Shown piece by piece: positions 1 through 7,412 of a stretch of DNA of 45,641 nt. The stretch covers positions 1-45,641 of the forward strand of contig JAFGON010000096.1 in the NCBI GenBank assembly GCA_016926475.1, read 5' to 3'. Origin of the DNA: a candidate division WOR-3 bacterium. GTDB taxonomy: Bacteria > SDB-A. The notes under the pieces were generated by a model. It made no database searches, was not told the origin of the DNA, and saw only the letters and a list, made by a program, of their open reading frames with translations. Position numbers and translations under genes: made by a program. How positions within the stretch are numbered: the first letter of the stretch is position 1; the number at the start of each line of letters is the position of its first letter.

Positions 1-607
1 AGATCACCAATATTTTTTCGTGTTTTTTTATAACTTCCCATAGAGACTTCAAAACATCAATAGAATAGACATTTCCCACCGGGTTGGAGGGCGTGTTGAC
101 GAAGATGGCTTTTGTTTTATCCGTGATTTTTTCTGAGAGTTTTTCAGGGTCGAGAAGATAGTCTGTGTCTTTTGTATCAATGAATACGGGATTTGCACCA
201 GTCAATTGTACAAGGTAGGGGTAACTAACCCAATAAGGAGAAGGTATAATCACCTCGTCCCCTGGTTCGCATGTAGCCATCAAAGCGTTGAATATTGCGT
301 TTTTACAGCCCGCGCAGACCACCACATTTTGAAAATTGTATTTTTGGGAGATAAATTCATTTGTTCTCAGCGCTATTATTTCCCTGAGTTCTTTTATTCC
401 GGAGGCCGGCAGATACCTCGTAAATCCTCTTTCAATAGCCTCCTCGGCGGCTTTACGAATATGCTCCGGTGTGTCAAAATCAGGTTCTCCAGCGGTCAAA
501 TTCGCGATATCAGCTCCCTGAGCTATGAGTTCTTTTACGAGTCCTGAAAGTCTTATGGTCTCTGAAGGTTTTATGAGCGCAGACCTCGATGACAAGAAAA
601 TGGACAT
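1..607 (-). CDS. Class I/II aminotransferase (aspartate aminotransferase type), 3' end cut by window
   Basis: I translated the reverse strand by hand because the gene runs off the left edge. It begins at an ATG (605-607) preceded by AAGGAGAAGG. The first ~200 residues match the N-terminal half of fold-type I PLP aminotransferases of the aspartate aminotransferase group: 'LTAGEPDFDTPEHI', 'RYLPASGIKELR', 'PSPYWVSYP' and 'NTPSNPVGNVYS', the last carrying the Asn-Pro region that contacts substrate and cofactor. The PLP-binding lysine would lie beyond the edge. The family moves an amino group between aspartate (or another amino acid) and 2-oxoglutarate in the cytoplasm. It is the last visible gene of the minus operon, 12 bases after the coaD stop. 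The exact amino-acid specificity cannot be told. Confidence 0.9.
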   Translation of the reverse strand, partial: MSIFLSSRSALIKPSETIRLSGLVKELIAQGADIANLTAGEPDFDTPEHIRKAAEEAIERGFTRYLPASGIKELREIIALRTNEFISQKYNFQNVVVCAGCKNAIFNALMATCEPGDEVIIPSPYWVSYPYLVQLTGANPVFIDTKDTDYLLDPEKLSEKITDKTKAIFVNTPSNPVGNVYSIDVLKSLWEVIKKHEKILVI

Positions 608-619
608 ACACCTTCTCCT

Positions 620-1120
620 TTATTTTTTTTTCAATTTGTATTTCGATTCCAGAGCACCCTGCACACAATTAGGGACCCATTGGCTGACGTCTCCTCCAAA
701 CGAAGCGATTTCTTTGACCATTGTTGAGCTCAAATAAATCAGTTCTTCTCTCGGAGCGAGAAATATAGTTTCTATGCTTGAATTTAACTTTCTGTTCATC
801 AGGGCGAGAGATAGTTCGTATTCAAAATCGGAGACAAACCTGAGTCCGCGAATGACAATGTTGACGTTGCTTTTTTGAATATATTCCGCGAGAAGGCCTT
901 TGTGGATTTCGACGCTGATCTCTTTAGTTTCTCCAATGGCTTTTATAATGAAGTCTTTTCTGTCTTCTGCGTTGAACACGTATTTTTTGCTCGGGTTGTC
1001 GGCTACGAGTATAATCAAATTCTGAAAAATACCCGAAGCTCTTCGGACAATATCCAAATGGCCGTTTGTCACAGGGTCAAATGACCCCGGGTAGATCGCG
1101 GAATTTTTATTTTTCCGCAT
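620..1120 (-). CDS. coaD: Phosphopantetheine adenylyltransferase
   Basis: 166 aa, the normal size for CoaD. It catalyses the penultimate step of coenzyme A synthesis, joining ATP and 4'-phosphopantetheine to give dephospho-CoA. The nucleotidyltransferase signature is present near the N-terminus ('YPGSFDPVTNGH', a T/HxGH-type motif), as is the C-terminal 'YLSSTMVKEIA' motif that binds the nucleotide. I chose the ATG at 1120 because the family begins a few residues before 'AIYPGSFD'; the longer reading frame back to 1171 lies inside rsmD. The gene overlaps rsmD by 14 bases, and the rsmD-coaD pair is a very common bacterial arrangement, so translation is probably coupled. Confidence 0.96.
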   Translation of the reverse strand: MRKNKNSAIYPGSFDPVTNGHLDIVRRASGIFQNLIILVADNPSKKYVFNAEDRKDFIIKAIGETKEISVEIHKGLLAEYIQKSNVNIVIRGLRFVSDFEYELSLALMNRKLNSSIETIFLAPREELIYLSSTMVKEIASFGGDVSQWVPNCVQGALESKYKLKKK

Positions 1121-1649
1121 TTTGGATCTCGAAGAAAAACAATTTTTTACCTCCGGTTTCAACAAAATCATCTAAAACAAAACTGTCGGGCAAATATAAA
1201 TCCCTATTTGTGTGCCAGATAACTTTGGCACCTGTTTCAGAAAACTGGATTATTTTCAGCGCCAATTCTCCGATTTTTTCAAAAGCATATGGCGGGTCGA
1301 CAAAAATCGGATTGAACCTCTCCCCGCACGAAAAGCTTAAAACATCGGATTTGAAAACTTTTATCCTGTCTTCTATTTTCCATTTTTTAGAAATTTCAGA
1401 AATATAAACAGCCCTTTTGGAGTCATTTTCGACAAAAACAACCCTGGAACAGCCTCTCGATAAAGCCTCAAACCCTATGGCCCCGGACCCGGAAAAAAGA
1501 TCCAAAACATTTTTACCGATTATAAAATCTGAAATTTTGTCGAACATCCTTTTTCTCATGTAAGCAGTCATTGGCCTGACTCCTGAACCCACGCCCTTGA
1601 GAGGTCTGTTCTTGAGAATCCCGGCTACTATTTTTGTTTGAACTGTCAA
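1107..1649 (-). CDS. rsmD: 16S rRNA (guanine966-N2)-methyltransferase
   Basis: 180 aa, typical for RsmD, which methylates G966 of 16S rRNA using S-adenosylmethionine. It shows 'AGILKNRPL' and 'RPMTAYMRKRMFD' near the N-terminus, the SAM-binding motif 'VLDLFSGSGAIGFEALSRG', an acidic ribose-binding residue in 'VFVEND', and the catalytic 'VDPPY' motif. The start appears to be TTG, sharing bases with the stop of the upstream small gene (TTGA, 1649-1646). No ATG exists between that stop and the conserved N-terminus, and no strong Shine-Dalgarno is visible, so translational coupling is likely. It overlaps coaD by 14 bases. Confidence 0.94.
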   Translation of the reverse strand: MTVQTKIVAGILKNRPLKGVGSGVRPMTAYMRKRMFDKISDFIIGKNVLDLFSGSGAIGFEALSRGCSRVVFVENDSKRAVYISEISKKWKIEDRIKVFKSDVLSFSCGERFNPIFVDPPYAFEKIGELALKIIQFSETGAKVIWHTNRDLYLPDSFVLDDFVETGGKKLFFFEIQNAEK

Positions 1650-1864
1650 TTTTTCGAGGAGGTTTTTGGGGCTTTTTCTTTAAGTTGTTTTGCGAGTTTA
1701 GTGACCTCTTTCAAGAGTTCTTCTCTGTCGATCAACCCTTTTTCAGAGAGAACATTCACCAAAGCCTCTATCGCGATGGCGTTGTTGTAGGGAAGCCTCT
1801 GGTTCAAAGCCAGCTCGTCTACGTTTTTTTTCTCTCTGCCGAAAAGTTTTCTCAATTGACTCAT
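1646..1864 (-). CDS. Small conserved-looking helical protein, function unknown
   Basis: 72 aa. I do not recognise a named family. The sequence looks mostly helical and charged: a basic N-terminus, then 'IAIEALVNVLSEKGLIDREELLKEV', read here in two parts as a helix followed by a turn and a second helix. It ends with a Lys/Ser-rich tail. No Cys, no signal peptide and no membrane segment are present. It starts at ATG (1864) within an ATGA overlap with the hydroxyacid dehydrogenase stop and ends in a TTGA overlap with rsmD. This double coupling argues that it is a real gene. Short proteins with the 'EKGLIDREELL' pattern are common as uncharacterised bacterial ORFs; that resemblance is from memory, not a search. 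Confidence 0.75.
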   Translation of the reverse strand: MSQLRKLFGREKKNVDELALNQRLPYNNAIAIEALVNVLSEKGLIDREELLKEVTKLAKQLKEKAPKTSSKN

Positions 1865-2838
1865 TTCGTCACCTCAGGGTTTACGGAGTTGTATGGCAGT
1901 TCGCCTTCGAAGTACCTGACTATGCTCTCGGCGGCAATGATCGCCATTTTATCCCTCGTCTCTTTGGAAGCGCTTCCTATATGCGGAGCCAAGACGACGT
2001 TTTTCAGTTCCATAAGGTCTCTTTCGACCTCGGGTTCCCTTTCGAAGACGTCTAAGGCGGCTCCTGCTATAGCTCTATTCTTCAAAGCTTCACAAAGAGA
2101 TTTTTCGTCTATCAAAGGGCCTCTCGCAGTATTGACTATGTAGGCGTTTCTTTTCATCTGACCTATTTTTTTTGCGTCTATCATGTGGTAGGTTTCTTTC
2201 GTCAAAGGCGCGTGCAGCGTGACAATATCCGATTGTCTTATCAAATCCTCGACTTCTTGGAATTCAGCACCGTAGGATTTTTCAAAATCTTCGTCTCTTG
2301 TTCTCGAGTGATAAACTATCCTCATGCCAAAACAAGACGCTCTTTTGGCTACAGCCCTGCCTATTCTTCCGAGACCGATTATTCCCAGAATTTTTCCGTT
2401 TAGGTCTCCTCCTATCAAAAGTTCGGGAGCCCACCCCTTGAAGTTGCCTTGTCTGACGAACCTGTCAGCTTCAGTTATCCTTCGGACAACCGAGAGAAGC
2501 AGTGCAAAGGTGAGGTCGGCAGTCGCTTCGGTCAGAACTCCCGGAGTGTTCGTGACAAGAATTTTTTTCTCGCCGGCGGATTTAAGATCAATATTGTCGA
2601 AACCAACGGCATAATTGGCGATAATTCTGAGATTGTCGGCGTAACGCAGGACTTCAGAGTCAATTTTGTCCGTTAACAGGCATAAAAGAGCGTCTTTCCC
2701 CTTTATCTTTTCACACAATTCCTCTCTCGGTATTGCTTGAGTTGGATCGGTAGGGAGCTGGTATCCTCCAAAATATTTTTTCAGTATATCCAGACCTGCC
2801 CCGGGAATCATTCTTGTCACCAGAATATTTTTTTTCAA
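1861..2838 (-). CDS. D-isomer-specific 2-hydroxyacid dehydrogenase (glyoxylate/hydroxypyruvate reductase type)
   Basis: 325 aa from the start chosen here. NAD(P)-dependent reduction of a 2-oxoacid such as glyoxylate or hydroxypyruvate to the D-2-hydroxyacid is the family reaction. The dinucleotide fold is clear ('LGIIGLGRIGRAVAKRA', GxGxxG), and the catalytic Arg ('NTARGPLID'), Glu ('FEREPEV') and His ('APHIGSAS') are all present. I chose TTG at 2838 because a TGAGG Shine-Dalgarno sits about six bases upstream and family members begin just before 'ILVTR'. An in-frame TTG at 2856 is possible but poorly placed. It overlaps the HD-domain gene only if the longer start is used, and it is coupled downstream by ATGA. 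D-3-phosphoglycerate dehydrogenase is less likely because no ACT domain is present. Confidence 0.9.
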   Translation of the reverse strand: MKKNILVTRMIPGAGLDILKKYFGGYQLPTDPTQAIPREELCEKIKGKDALLCLLTDKIDSEVLRYADNLRIIANYAVGFDNIDLKSAGEKKILVTNTPGVLTEATADLTFALLLSVVRRITEADRFVRQGNFKGWAPELLIGGDLNGKILGIIGLGRIGRAVAKRASCFGMRIVYHSRTRDEDFEKSYGAEFQEVEDLIRQSDIVTLHAPLTKETYHMIDAKKIGQMKRNAYIVNTARGPLIDEKSLCEALKNRAIAGAALDVFEREPEVERDLMELKNVVLAPHIGSASKETRDKMAIIAAESIVRYFEGELPYNSVNPEVTK

Positions 2839-2845
2839 AAAAACC

Positions 2846-3391
2846 TCACAGGCCAAGAGCTCCCGAAATTTCAGCCATAGATTTCAAACATACATCAATA
2901 AAATCTTCAAATTTAAGATTTGTCTTTTCTATGGTCATTATTTGGTCTCTGTTCGCCCCGGCCGCGAATCTTTTTTCTTTGAATCTTTTTTTAATAAATT
3001 CTCTGTCTATAGATCCGATCTTTTTATCAGGGTGCATCAGAGCCGAGGCGATCGCAAGACCGGTAAAAGGATCGACCGCGTAAAGGCAGAGTGACATTAA
3101 GTCCTCCGGCGGTTCGGGTTTACAATGGTTTTCGATGGCGTTTAAAATTTCTTCTTTCAACCCCTTGGATGACAACATTTCTCTTCCAATCTTGCCGTGC
3201 AGCTCAGGATTATCTTTGGTCATGTCGTAGTCGATATCGTGAAGTATTCCCGCCATAGCCCAATCGGACGCATCCCCGCCGAAGTGCTCGGCCAATCCTT
3301 TCATGCAAGCCTCTACAGCAAAAAGATGTTTTTTTAAGTTTTCGTTTTTTATGTTTTCATCTATCAACTTCAAAGCTTCTTCCCTGGTCAT
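2846..3391 (-). CDS. HD-domain phosphohydrolase-like protein
   Basis: 181 aa, ATG start with AAGGAG nine bases upstream. The HD signature is visible: a helix with His near residue 22, 'GILHDIDYD' (the His-Asp pair), 'NPELHGKIG', 'IENHC' and 'LYAVDPFTGL' with the distal Asp. Such stand-alone HD proteins are metal-dependent phosphohydrolases, usually acting on nucleotides. The C-terminal half ('DREFIKKRFKEKRFAAGANRD') resembles small predicted hydrolases of the HDIG/COG2316 type; I cannot name a substrate. It sits between the M24-like gene (17-base gap) and the hydroxyacid dehydrogenase in the minus operon. Confidence 0.85.
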   Translation of the reverse strand: MTREEALKLIDENIKNENLKKHLFAVEACMKGLAEHFGGDASDWAMAGILHDIDYDMTKDNPELHGKIGREMLSSKGLKEEILNAIENHCKPEPPEDLMSLCLYAVDPFTGLAIASALMHPDKKIGSIDREFIKKRFKEKRFAAGANRDQIMTIEKTNLKFEDFIDVCLKSMAEISGALGL

Positions 3392-3408
3392 TGTCTTCTC
3401 CTTAAAGC

Positions 3409-4488
3409 TTAAACCACCAATTTATAATCGAACGGAGTCAATACTTCATTCGGGCTTGACACTAAAATCGTGTCTGAAAACCTCAATATGCCGAAATCCG
3501 GGATATTCAACGACAGCAAAGCCACCAAGGCTTCATTTTCGCGAAAAGTATGTTTGCTCAAAGGCGCCAGATAAAAATAATCAGATGACGCTCCGAGGCT
3601 GAATCCGGATACAGTCATAATATAATCCGAAAGAGATCCGAGTTTTTCAGAAATGAATTCAAAGGCTTTTCCGGCGATTTTGCCCACTTCTATCCAGTCA
3701 ATCATCTTTCTGTAAGCGTCAAGAGCTTTGTTTAAAACTTCGAGTTTTTCCACTTCAGGTTCATTAAAAAATGAAGTCCTTCCGAATATCGGAGCTTCTG
3801 TTCTTATGCCTGCTGAAATCTCATACATGACCATGTCGCCGAGGCATAGTTTCTGTGATGTGGGAACGGGGTCTGGAAAACTTGAAGAGTTTGAAAAACT
3901 GACAATTGTTGGAACGCCGAGTCTTTCGGCGCCCGTATTATGGAGTTCCTCATCGACAATGTTCCTGGCCTGAATCTCTGTGATTCCCTCTTTGAGCCGA
4001 GGAATAAACCTTTCGACGGCTGTTTTCATTATTCTGTACGCTTCGGATATCGAATCCAACTGCCAATTTTCTTTTTCAGACGCGATCATAGACAGGGTAG
4101 ATCCTAAATTTCTGCATGAAAAATGGGTTTTAATATCTTTCCTCAAAAACTGGTTGTCAACAGCCAGAACTGTCTCTGATTTTTTATCCTTCAGCACCTG
4201 TGATAATTCACTCAGGAAAAAACCGCCAGTTTCATAGCTACTTTTCCAAGAGCTTTTGACGGATTTAAAATCCGTGTCAGTCAAAACCCTGAAAAGCTCA
4301 ATCGAAGACGGATCTGATATCAAAAACAAATCGTCTAAAAAAACAAGCAGAAGAGCTCTTGTCTCGATAAAGTTGATGAATTTTTTAGGGTTCAATACAA
4401 AGTAAATATCCAAAATTTTTGACACCACGCAACAATCCCAGCCGTTTTGAAGCATTTTGGCTCTTAATTTGTCTAAAGGGGTTACCAT
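3409..4488 (-). CDS. M24 (creatinase/prolidase) fold protein lacking the metal ligands
   Basis: 359 aa from ATG 4488, which overlaps the upstream lipoprotein by seven bases; the longer frame to 4560 lies inside that gene. Residues 1-135 look like a creatinase N-terminal domain and 136-359 like the pita-bread M24 domain ('LKEGITEIQARNIVDEEL', 'GVPTIVSFSNSSSFP', 'LCLGDMVMYEISAG', 'GRTSFF'). Aligned by eye with aminopeptidase P, the five metal ligands D, D, H, E, E correspond here to E223, I234, F296, a hydrophobic/Ser position near 325-327, and S338. The usual GHGIG is G-F-S-L-G. It is therefore probably not an active dinuclear metallopeptidase. A binding or structural role is inference. Confidence 0.75.
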   Translation of the reverse strand: MVTPLDKLRAKMLQNGWDCCVVSKILDIYFVLNPKKFINFIETRALLLVFLDDLFLISDPSSIELFRVLTDTDFKSVKSSWKSSYETGGFFLSELSQVLKDKKSETVLAVDNQFLRKDIKTHFSCRNLGSTLSMIASEKENWQLDSISEAYRIMKTAVERFIPRLKEGITEIQARNIVDEELHNTGAERLGVPTIVSFSNSSSFPDPVPTSQKLCLGDMVMYEISAGIRTEAPIFGRTSFFNEPEVEKLEVLNKALDAYRKMIDWIEVGKIAGKAFEFISEKLGSLSDYIMTVSGFSLGASSDYFYLAPLSKHTFRENEALVALLSLNIPDFGILRFSDTILVSSPNEVLTPFDYKLVV

Positions 4489-5366
4489 TGCACGGTTCCA
4501 TCCGGCAATATGATTATTGTCGGTGGAAGTTCTTCTCTGTTTGGAGGGATGAATGCGCATCTAAAACCTATGTTTGAGTATACGATGTTAGGATAAGCTA
4601 TGCCCCGGTAGGTGGTTGAAGCGAGCTCTTTTGAGTTCTCAAAAGAACCGCCTCTTATAACCTTCACAATGCTTCCGAAATACTCGCTTTCCGCCGAGCT
4701 GTTAGGGTAGGCGTTGTACCATGTCGATGTCCACTCAAAAACATTTCCAGCCATGTCCAAGACTCCGTAAGGGCTGGCAGAATAGTCTCCATGCCAACCG
4801 ACGAATTGCGGAAGGCTGAATTTATCTTCTATGGTTCTTGCGGCGTCATCAAACCAGTCGTCACCCCATGGATAAACCCGCCCGTCTACACCCCGAGCGG
4901 CTTTTTCCCACTGTGTTTCCGTGGGAATAGTCTTTCCAAGCCATTCTGCGTAGTCTTCGGCGTCTTGGTAACTGATGAATCTCACCGGTTCGAAATATTT
5001 GCTCAAAGCCAGGTAACCGCCTGGCCAATTCTCCGGTTTGGGATGACCGGTCAATTCACAAAAAACCATGTACTGGTAACAAGTCACTTCGTATTTGTCT
5101 ATGTAAAAATTGTCGGTGAAAGCGTTGTGCTGCGGGATTTCATCTTCTAAACCATTTGTTGAACCCATTTTAAAATTTCCGGCGGGGATCAAGACCATTT
5201 CCCACAAATTCATGTTTTTTTCGGTCATTATCCTGGGCTGTGAAGATTTAAATGTTTTATCGTATTTCACTATGATCTCAGGGCTGACACAAGAAGTGAC
5301 TGTAAGACCATAAACCGAAAAAACAAAAAAGGAGAAAATTTTTATAGTATTATTGGAGATCCGCAT
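4482..5366 (-). CDS. Lipoprotein with formylglycine-generating-enzyme/sulfatase-modifying-factor (SUMF1) fold
   Basis: 294 aa. The N-terminus is a lipoprotein signal peptide: a hydrophobic stretch, then 'TVTSC' with the lipobox Cys at residue 26. From residue ~57 it follows the SUMF1/FGE-sulfatase fold: 'MVLIPAGNFKMGS', 'FYIDKYEVTCYQYMVF', 'PVRFISYQDAEDYAEWLG', 'PTETQWEKAARG', 'YPWGDDW', 'YGVLDMAGNVFEWTS', 'VIRGGSF' and 'IGFRCAF'. The Cys pair used by true formylglycine-generating enzymes near the C-terminus is absent (the region after RGGSF reads 'ENSKELASTTYRG'). It is therefore more like the non-oxidase members of the fold. It is probably membrane-anchored on the periplasmic side and overlaps the zinc-ribbon gene by 25 bases. 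Confidence 0.87.
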   Translation of the reverse strand: MRISNNTIKIFSFFVFSVYGLTVTSCVSPEIIVKYDKTFKSSQPRIMTEKNMNLWEMVLIPAGNFKMGSTNGLEDEIPQHNAFTDNFYIDKYEVTCYQYMVFCELTGHPKPENWPGGYLALSKYFEPVRFISYQDAEDYAEWLGKTIPTETQWEKAARGVDGRVYPWGDDWFDDAARTIEDKFSLPQFVGWHGDYSASPYGVLDMAGNVFEWTSTWYNAYPNSSAESEYFGSIVKVIRGGSFENSKELASTTYRGIAYPNIVYSNIGFRCAFIPPNREELPPTIIILPDGTVQW

Positions 5367-6298
5367 TTTTCACAATTCCAGGCATCAGGTCTGTTTTCAA
5401 AACCGCATTTAGGACATTTAATCGTGTTTTCAGATTCATCTTGAGTTTCAAACATCTCGGAAGTTATGTCTTCATCCTCCTCTTCTGAGGGTGGTTCTTC
5501 CTGGGTCATATCCTCTTCTTCATCTTCCTGAAAAAGACTGTCGAAAGAGTCTTCAAAAGAATCTTTGGGTTTGGAGTATCCGTCGGTCACTGACTGAACG
5601 GTTTTTATAGGTTCAAAATCGCTTGATTCGGGTTTTTTCGCCTCTACGGAAAATGTGTCTTTCACTAAAGGCTCCTCGAAATCAGGTTTCTCTGAAGCGT
5701 ATTCGATTTTATTTTGTTGGGGCTCTTTATCCGGGGAGTCAGAAAAAGAAAACGTGCTGTCCGACAAAAAATCCTCTTTTGAATCGAATTTAGCTTCAAT
5801 TTCATCGTCAGCGTCAACTGGAAAACCTTTTTTAGGAGTTTCCTGCTTTACAACAGGAGTTTCGGCATAGGAATTTTGAGTAGAAAATTTTCCGATTAAA
5901 TTTTCAAAATCCTTTCTCGATTTGCTTAGTATTACAAGGCTGTCTTCGTATTGTTTTCTGTTTAAAGCAAAAGTATTGTTTTTTTGCTGGTATTCTTCTT
6001 CGCGTATCTCTCCCAACATGTGCCGGAATTCAGTTTCTTCTATCTGAATCTGTATATAGTCTATTTTCTTCGTCAGTTCATCAATATCTTTGTCGAGGCT
6101 TTGAATTTTCTGATTTACTTCAACACCCATGCCGCTCAACTGAGAATTATAACTTTCAAGCTGAATAAAATAATCGTTTATCACTTTATCATATACATCG
6201 GGCCGAACTTTATCTTTTAGTTGCTCGGCTTTGCTAATCATCTCTTTCAAAGAAATAATCTTGGACAGAATAGCCTCAAAATTCCTCTCTTCAGGCAT
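5342..6298 (-). CDS. Coiled-coil protein with acidic linker and C-terminal zinc ribbon
   Basis: 318 aa; ATG 6298 is chosen because AAAGGAG lies eight bases upstream. Residues 1-145 are strongly predicted coiled coil by heptad pattern (Leu/Ile spaced within Lys/Glu-rich sequence). Residues ~146-285 are a low-complexity acidic, Ser/Glu/Asp/Pro-rich linker that is probably disordered, including a run of mixed Glu and Asp. The last 30 residues hold a CxxC...CxxC zinc ribbon ('CPKCGFENRPDAWNCEKCG') of the kind often seen on bacterial scaffolding proteins. There is no signal peptide or membrane segment. I do not recognise a named family. It lies between holA and the lipoprotein in the operon. Confidence 0.8.
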   Translation of the reverse strand: MPEERNFEAILSKIISLKEMISKAEQLKDKVRPDVYDKVINDYFIQLESYNSQLSGMGVEVNQKIQSLDKDIDELTKKIDYIQIQIEETEFRHMLGEIREEEYQQKNNTFALNRKQYEDSLVILSKSRKDFENLIGKFSTQNSYAETPVVKQETPKKGFPVDADDEIEAKFDSKEDFLSDSTFSFSDSPDKEPQQNKIEYASEKPDFEEPLVKDTFSVEAKKPESSDFEPIKTVQSVTDGYSKPKDSFEDSFDSLFQEDEEEDMTQEEPPSEEEDEDITSEMFETQDESENTIKCPKCGFENRPDAWNCEKCGSPIIL

Positions 6299-6311
6299 AC
6301 TCAAAACTCCT

Positions 6312-7370
6312 TTATTTTTTTGTATTTATTATATCACCAATCAATGAAGAAAGTGACAAAAAAAGATCGGATCCACCTGTTCTGATATCGAGATTTTTGT
6401 GAAACAGAATTTCTCTAACTTTTGATATTTCTTTCTCTTTCCAGTTTTTAGCGCCTATGATATACTTCGGGGCATTTTCAGGAGAAACGTATATTCGGTA
6501 ATCCTTAAGAAGAAGTTTTTGAAGTGAATAGCTGTCAGAAGGCAGGCATTTTTGATCCATATAGTACCTGATGGCGCGAATTGTATCGAAGTAAAGGGAT
6601 AGAGTTCTCACAATTTCGTTTGTTTTAATCCCCCATCGTGTCGCGTCTTCGAGACAGATAATAGCATAACCGAGGTCTCTGCCCCCAACAGAAAACGCCA
6701 AATTCTCAAGCGTTCCCGTTTCCGTAAAAAGGTCTTTAATTTCAAGTCCTGTTCCTTTCAGCAATTCATCTTTTATGATCCCAAATATTCGGTGGAGTTC
6801 TACCGCGGTTTGCGGTCCTTGGGCACAAATAATCTCTTTGTTCTGAGGTTCAATATTGACGTCGTATATCTTTTCCAACTCACCGATAAATGATTTTCTC
6901 TCGTTCGGGTAAGGGTCCAAAAATATGCAGACCTCTGAAAACGAAGATATGTCTCTTATAACAGAAGGGCATTTCCGAGATGATAAATACCGTTTCCCTT
7001 CACCAAGGTCTGAGAGAAAGACGACTATAGATGTACCGGGAATTTTTTTTTGTTCCTGCTCGGAAAAATATTTGTTGTCCTTGAGTTGATCGGTCTTGTG
7101 AACAATGATGATTTTGTATTCTGAAAAAACCGGAATAGACCAAAGCGCTTCGACAATTTTATCAAAAGCGTTCTTTTCATCTCCCCAAACCACTACCCTG
7201 TCAAAGGATTTACCGGACGAGTCTAAAAAAGTTTTTTCAATTCTTTCCAAAAATAATTTTTTGGATACAAAATCTGGTCCAAGCAAAAGATACTTATTAT
7301 TTTTTGTTTTTCCGATGTTTTCAATTGCTTCGGTTAAATTGAATACAATGTTTTTTACGCCAGTAATCAT
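6312..7370 (-). CDS. holA: DNA polymerase III delta subunit
   Basis: 352 aa, the usual length of HolA. The delta subunit opens the beta sliding clamp as part of the clamp-loader complex. The sequence is divergent but follows the family layout: an N-terminal Rossmann-like region ('YLLLGPDFVSKKLFLERI', 'SFDRVVVWGDEKNAFDKIVEALWSIPVFSEYKIIIV', read as separate strands and helices), then a helical lid with 'LEDATRWG' and a C-terminal helical collar ('SLYFDTIRAIRYYMDQ', 'NLDIRTGGSDLFLSLSSLI'). No Walker A motif is present, as expected for delta. ATG 7370 is used; no convincing Shine-Dalgarno is seen. It lies 42 bases after the permease gene. Confidence 0.85.
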   Translation of the reverse strand: MITGVKNIVFNLTEAIENIGKTKNNKYLLLGPDFVSKKLFLERIEKTFLDSSGKSFDRVVVWGDEKNAFDKIVEALWSIPVFSEYKIIIVHKTDQLKDNKYFSEQEQKKIPGTSIVVFLSDLGEGKRYLSSRKCPSVIRDISSFSEVCIFLDPYPNERKSFIGELEKIYDVNIEPQNKEIICAQGPQTAVELHRIFGIIKDELLKGTGLEIKDLFTETGTLENLAFSVGGRDLGYAIICLEDATRWGIKTNEIVRTLSLYFDTIRAIRYYMDQKCLPSDSYSLQKLLLKDYRIYVSPENAPKYIIGAKNWKEKEISKVREILFHKNLDIRTGGSDLFLSLSSLIGDIINTKK

Positions 7371-7412
7371 AAGTTGTCTTTGTAATAATATAACTGGGCT
7401 TTTTCATCAGAA

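Noticed and set aside
206-547. Plus-strand open frame of ~113 codons opposite the left-edge aminotransferase
   Set aside because: The minus strand clearly encodes a conserved aminotransferase there; the plus frame has no recognisable motif and is a shadow.
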